A stretch of DNA of 64,000 nt. Origin: Pomphorhynchus laevis (taxonomy: Eukaryota > Acanthocephala > Palaeacanthocephala > Echinorhynchida > Pomphorhynchidae). The stretch lies in contig WNNJ02001633.1 of the NCBI GenBank assembly GCA_012934845.2, positions 62,001 through 126,000 on the forward strand. Direction: 5' to 3'. Below, piece after piece: positions 63,495-64,000 of this stretch (position 1 is the first letter of the stretch; each line of letters opens with the position of its first letter). The position numbers and the translations under genes are program-made. The notes beneath the pieces were generated by a model. The model made no database searches. It saw nothing but the letters and a program-made list of their open reading frames with translations, and was not told the origin of the DNA.

Positions 63495-64000
63495 ATCTTG
63501 TCACATTGACGAAGTGTCGCACCGCAGGCTATTGAAGAAGGCCGATTGCTTCAATACTGCCCTATTATTGGCAGTCTCATGCCCATACGCGTGTGCTTGG
63601 TTACATGCCGTCCCTATCAAAGCCACACTTATGAACTTAACACCAAATGAATTTGTTGTGCTTCTACGTCTATGGTTAGGGATGTCTCTCTGCAAAAGTG
63701 ATTATCGATGCAGACGCTGCCTTAGGATGGCAGACAAATTCGGCTTCCACGCCCTAACATACCAGTTTGAAGGCTATCCCGGCATTCGACATGATAGCTT
63801 GAGGGATACGGTCTTTCAAGAAGCGGTTTCTGCTGGATTGTGGGTGGCAATGTAGGTACCCAACCTAGTTCGTGATATGCGGGAGAGACCGGCGGACATT
63901 CTATTTTATAAAAACCCTCCTTTAGCAGTTGATTTTGCTGTGACTAACTCCCAACAAAATGCTTATATTGCCATGTCTTCTGAGATCCATGGCTATGCCG
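63495..64000 (+). mobile_element. RLE-2 retroelement fragment leaving the window
   Basis: The frame 63514-63855 reads HRRLLKKADCFNTALLLAVS, WLHAVPIKATLMNLTPNEFV, LLRLWLGMSLCKSDYRCRRC, LRMADKFGFHALTYQFEGYP (knuckle with the last Cys changed to Tyr) and IRHDSLRDTVFQEAVSAGLW. After a stop at 63853-63855 it continues RPADILFYKNPPLAVDFAVT, the PD...D part of the nuclease. This is the same family as 25200-25950. It is truncated at the left and cut by the window end. Confidence 0.7.

Noticed and set aside
1-64000. CRISPR arrays, bacterial operons, tRNA or rRNA genes
   Set aside because: No regularly spaced direct repeats, ribosome binding patterns or tRNA cloverleaf boxes found; the window is clearly eukaryotic.

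Overview
The window is AT-rich animal nuclear DNA, most likely from an invertebrate. I cannot fix the phylum. Two spliced or single-exon host genes of eukaryotic type are readable: a nucleostemin-like GTPase on the minus strand (exons 26809-27202 and 20071-21125, joined across a 5.7 kb intron) and a DGAT1-type acyltransferase on the minus strand (33086-34324). A third host gene may end at the left edge (exons near 68-197 and 2470-2495). Almost everything else is transposable-element DNA in several layers.

Layout. 0.3-6.4 kb: 3' fragments and one long copy of a non-LTR retroelement with a restriction-like endonuclease (called RLE-1 here). 7.3-17.6 kb: a nest of Penelope-like elements (PLEs) with GIY-YIG endonuclease domains, their tandem and inverted terminal repeats, a 176-bp-arm foldback and AT microsatellites. 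18-20 kb: RLE-1 pieces interrupted by a PLE-like reverse transcriptase. 20-27 kb: the GTPase gene, whose intron holds a Merlin DNA transposon with intact target duplication, a CR1-like LINE, an RLE-2 fragment and a LINE tail. 27.8-31.9 kb: four LINE fragments of two CR1-like families (CR1-A, CR1-B). 33-34.3 kb: the acyltransferase. 35-45 kb: CR1-B copies, including a head-on inverted pair. 45.4-49.6 kb: a nearly complete CR1-A LINE. 50.6-53.3 kb: another CR1-A copy. 53.5-57.3 kb: a compact Ty3/gypsy-type LTR element with 90-bp identical LTRs. 57.8-63.3 kb: an RLE-1 3' end, two PLEs, and an RLE-1 insertion with a 12-bp target duplication. 63.5-64 kb: an RLE-2 fragment leaving the window.

The signals I find most worth following are: (i) a 19-21 bp motif shared by the 3' ends of RLE-1 copies; (ii) hammerhead-like RNA modules placed just 3' of each PLE GIY-YIG domain, with different but complementary stems; (iii) a second covarying stem in the PLE terminal repeats; (iv) a 15-nt complementarity suggesting self-priming in the tiny-LTR element; and (v) a hairpin at the ATGA overlap between the endonuclease and reverse transcriptase frames of the best CR1-A LINE. 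All functional calls rest on reading the translations by eye; no database search was possible.
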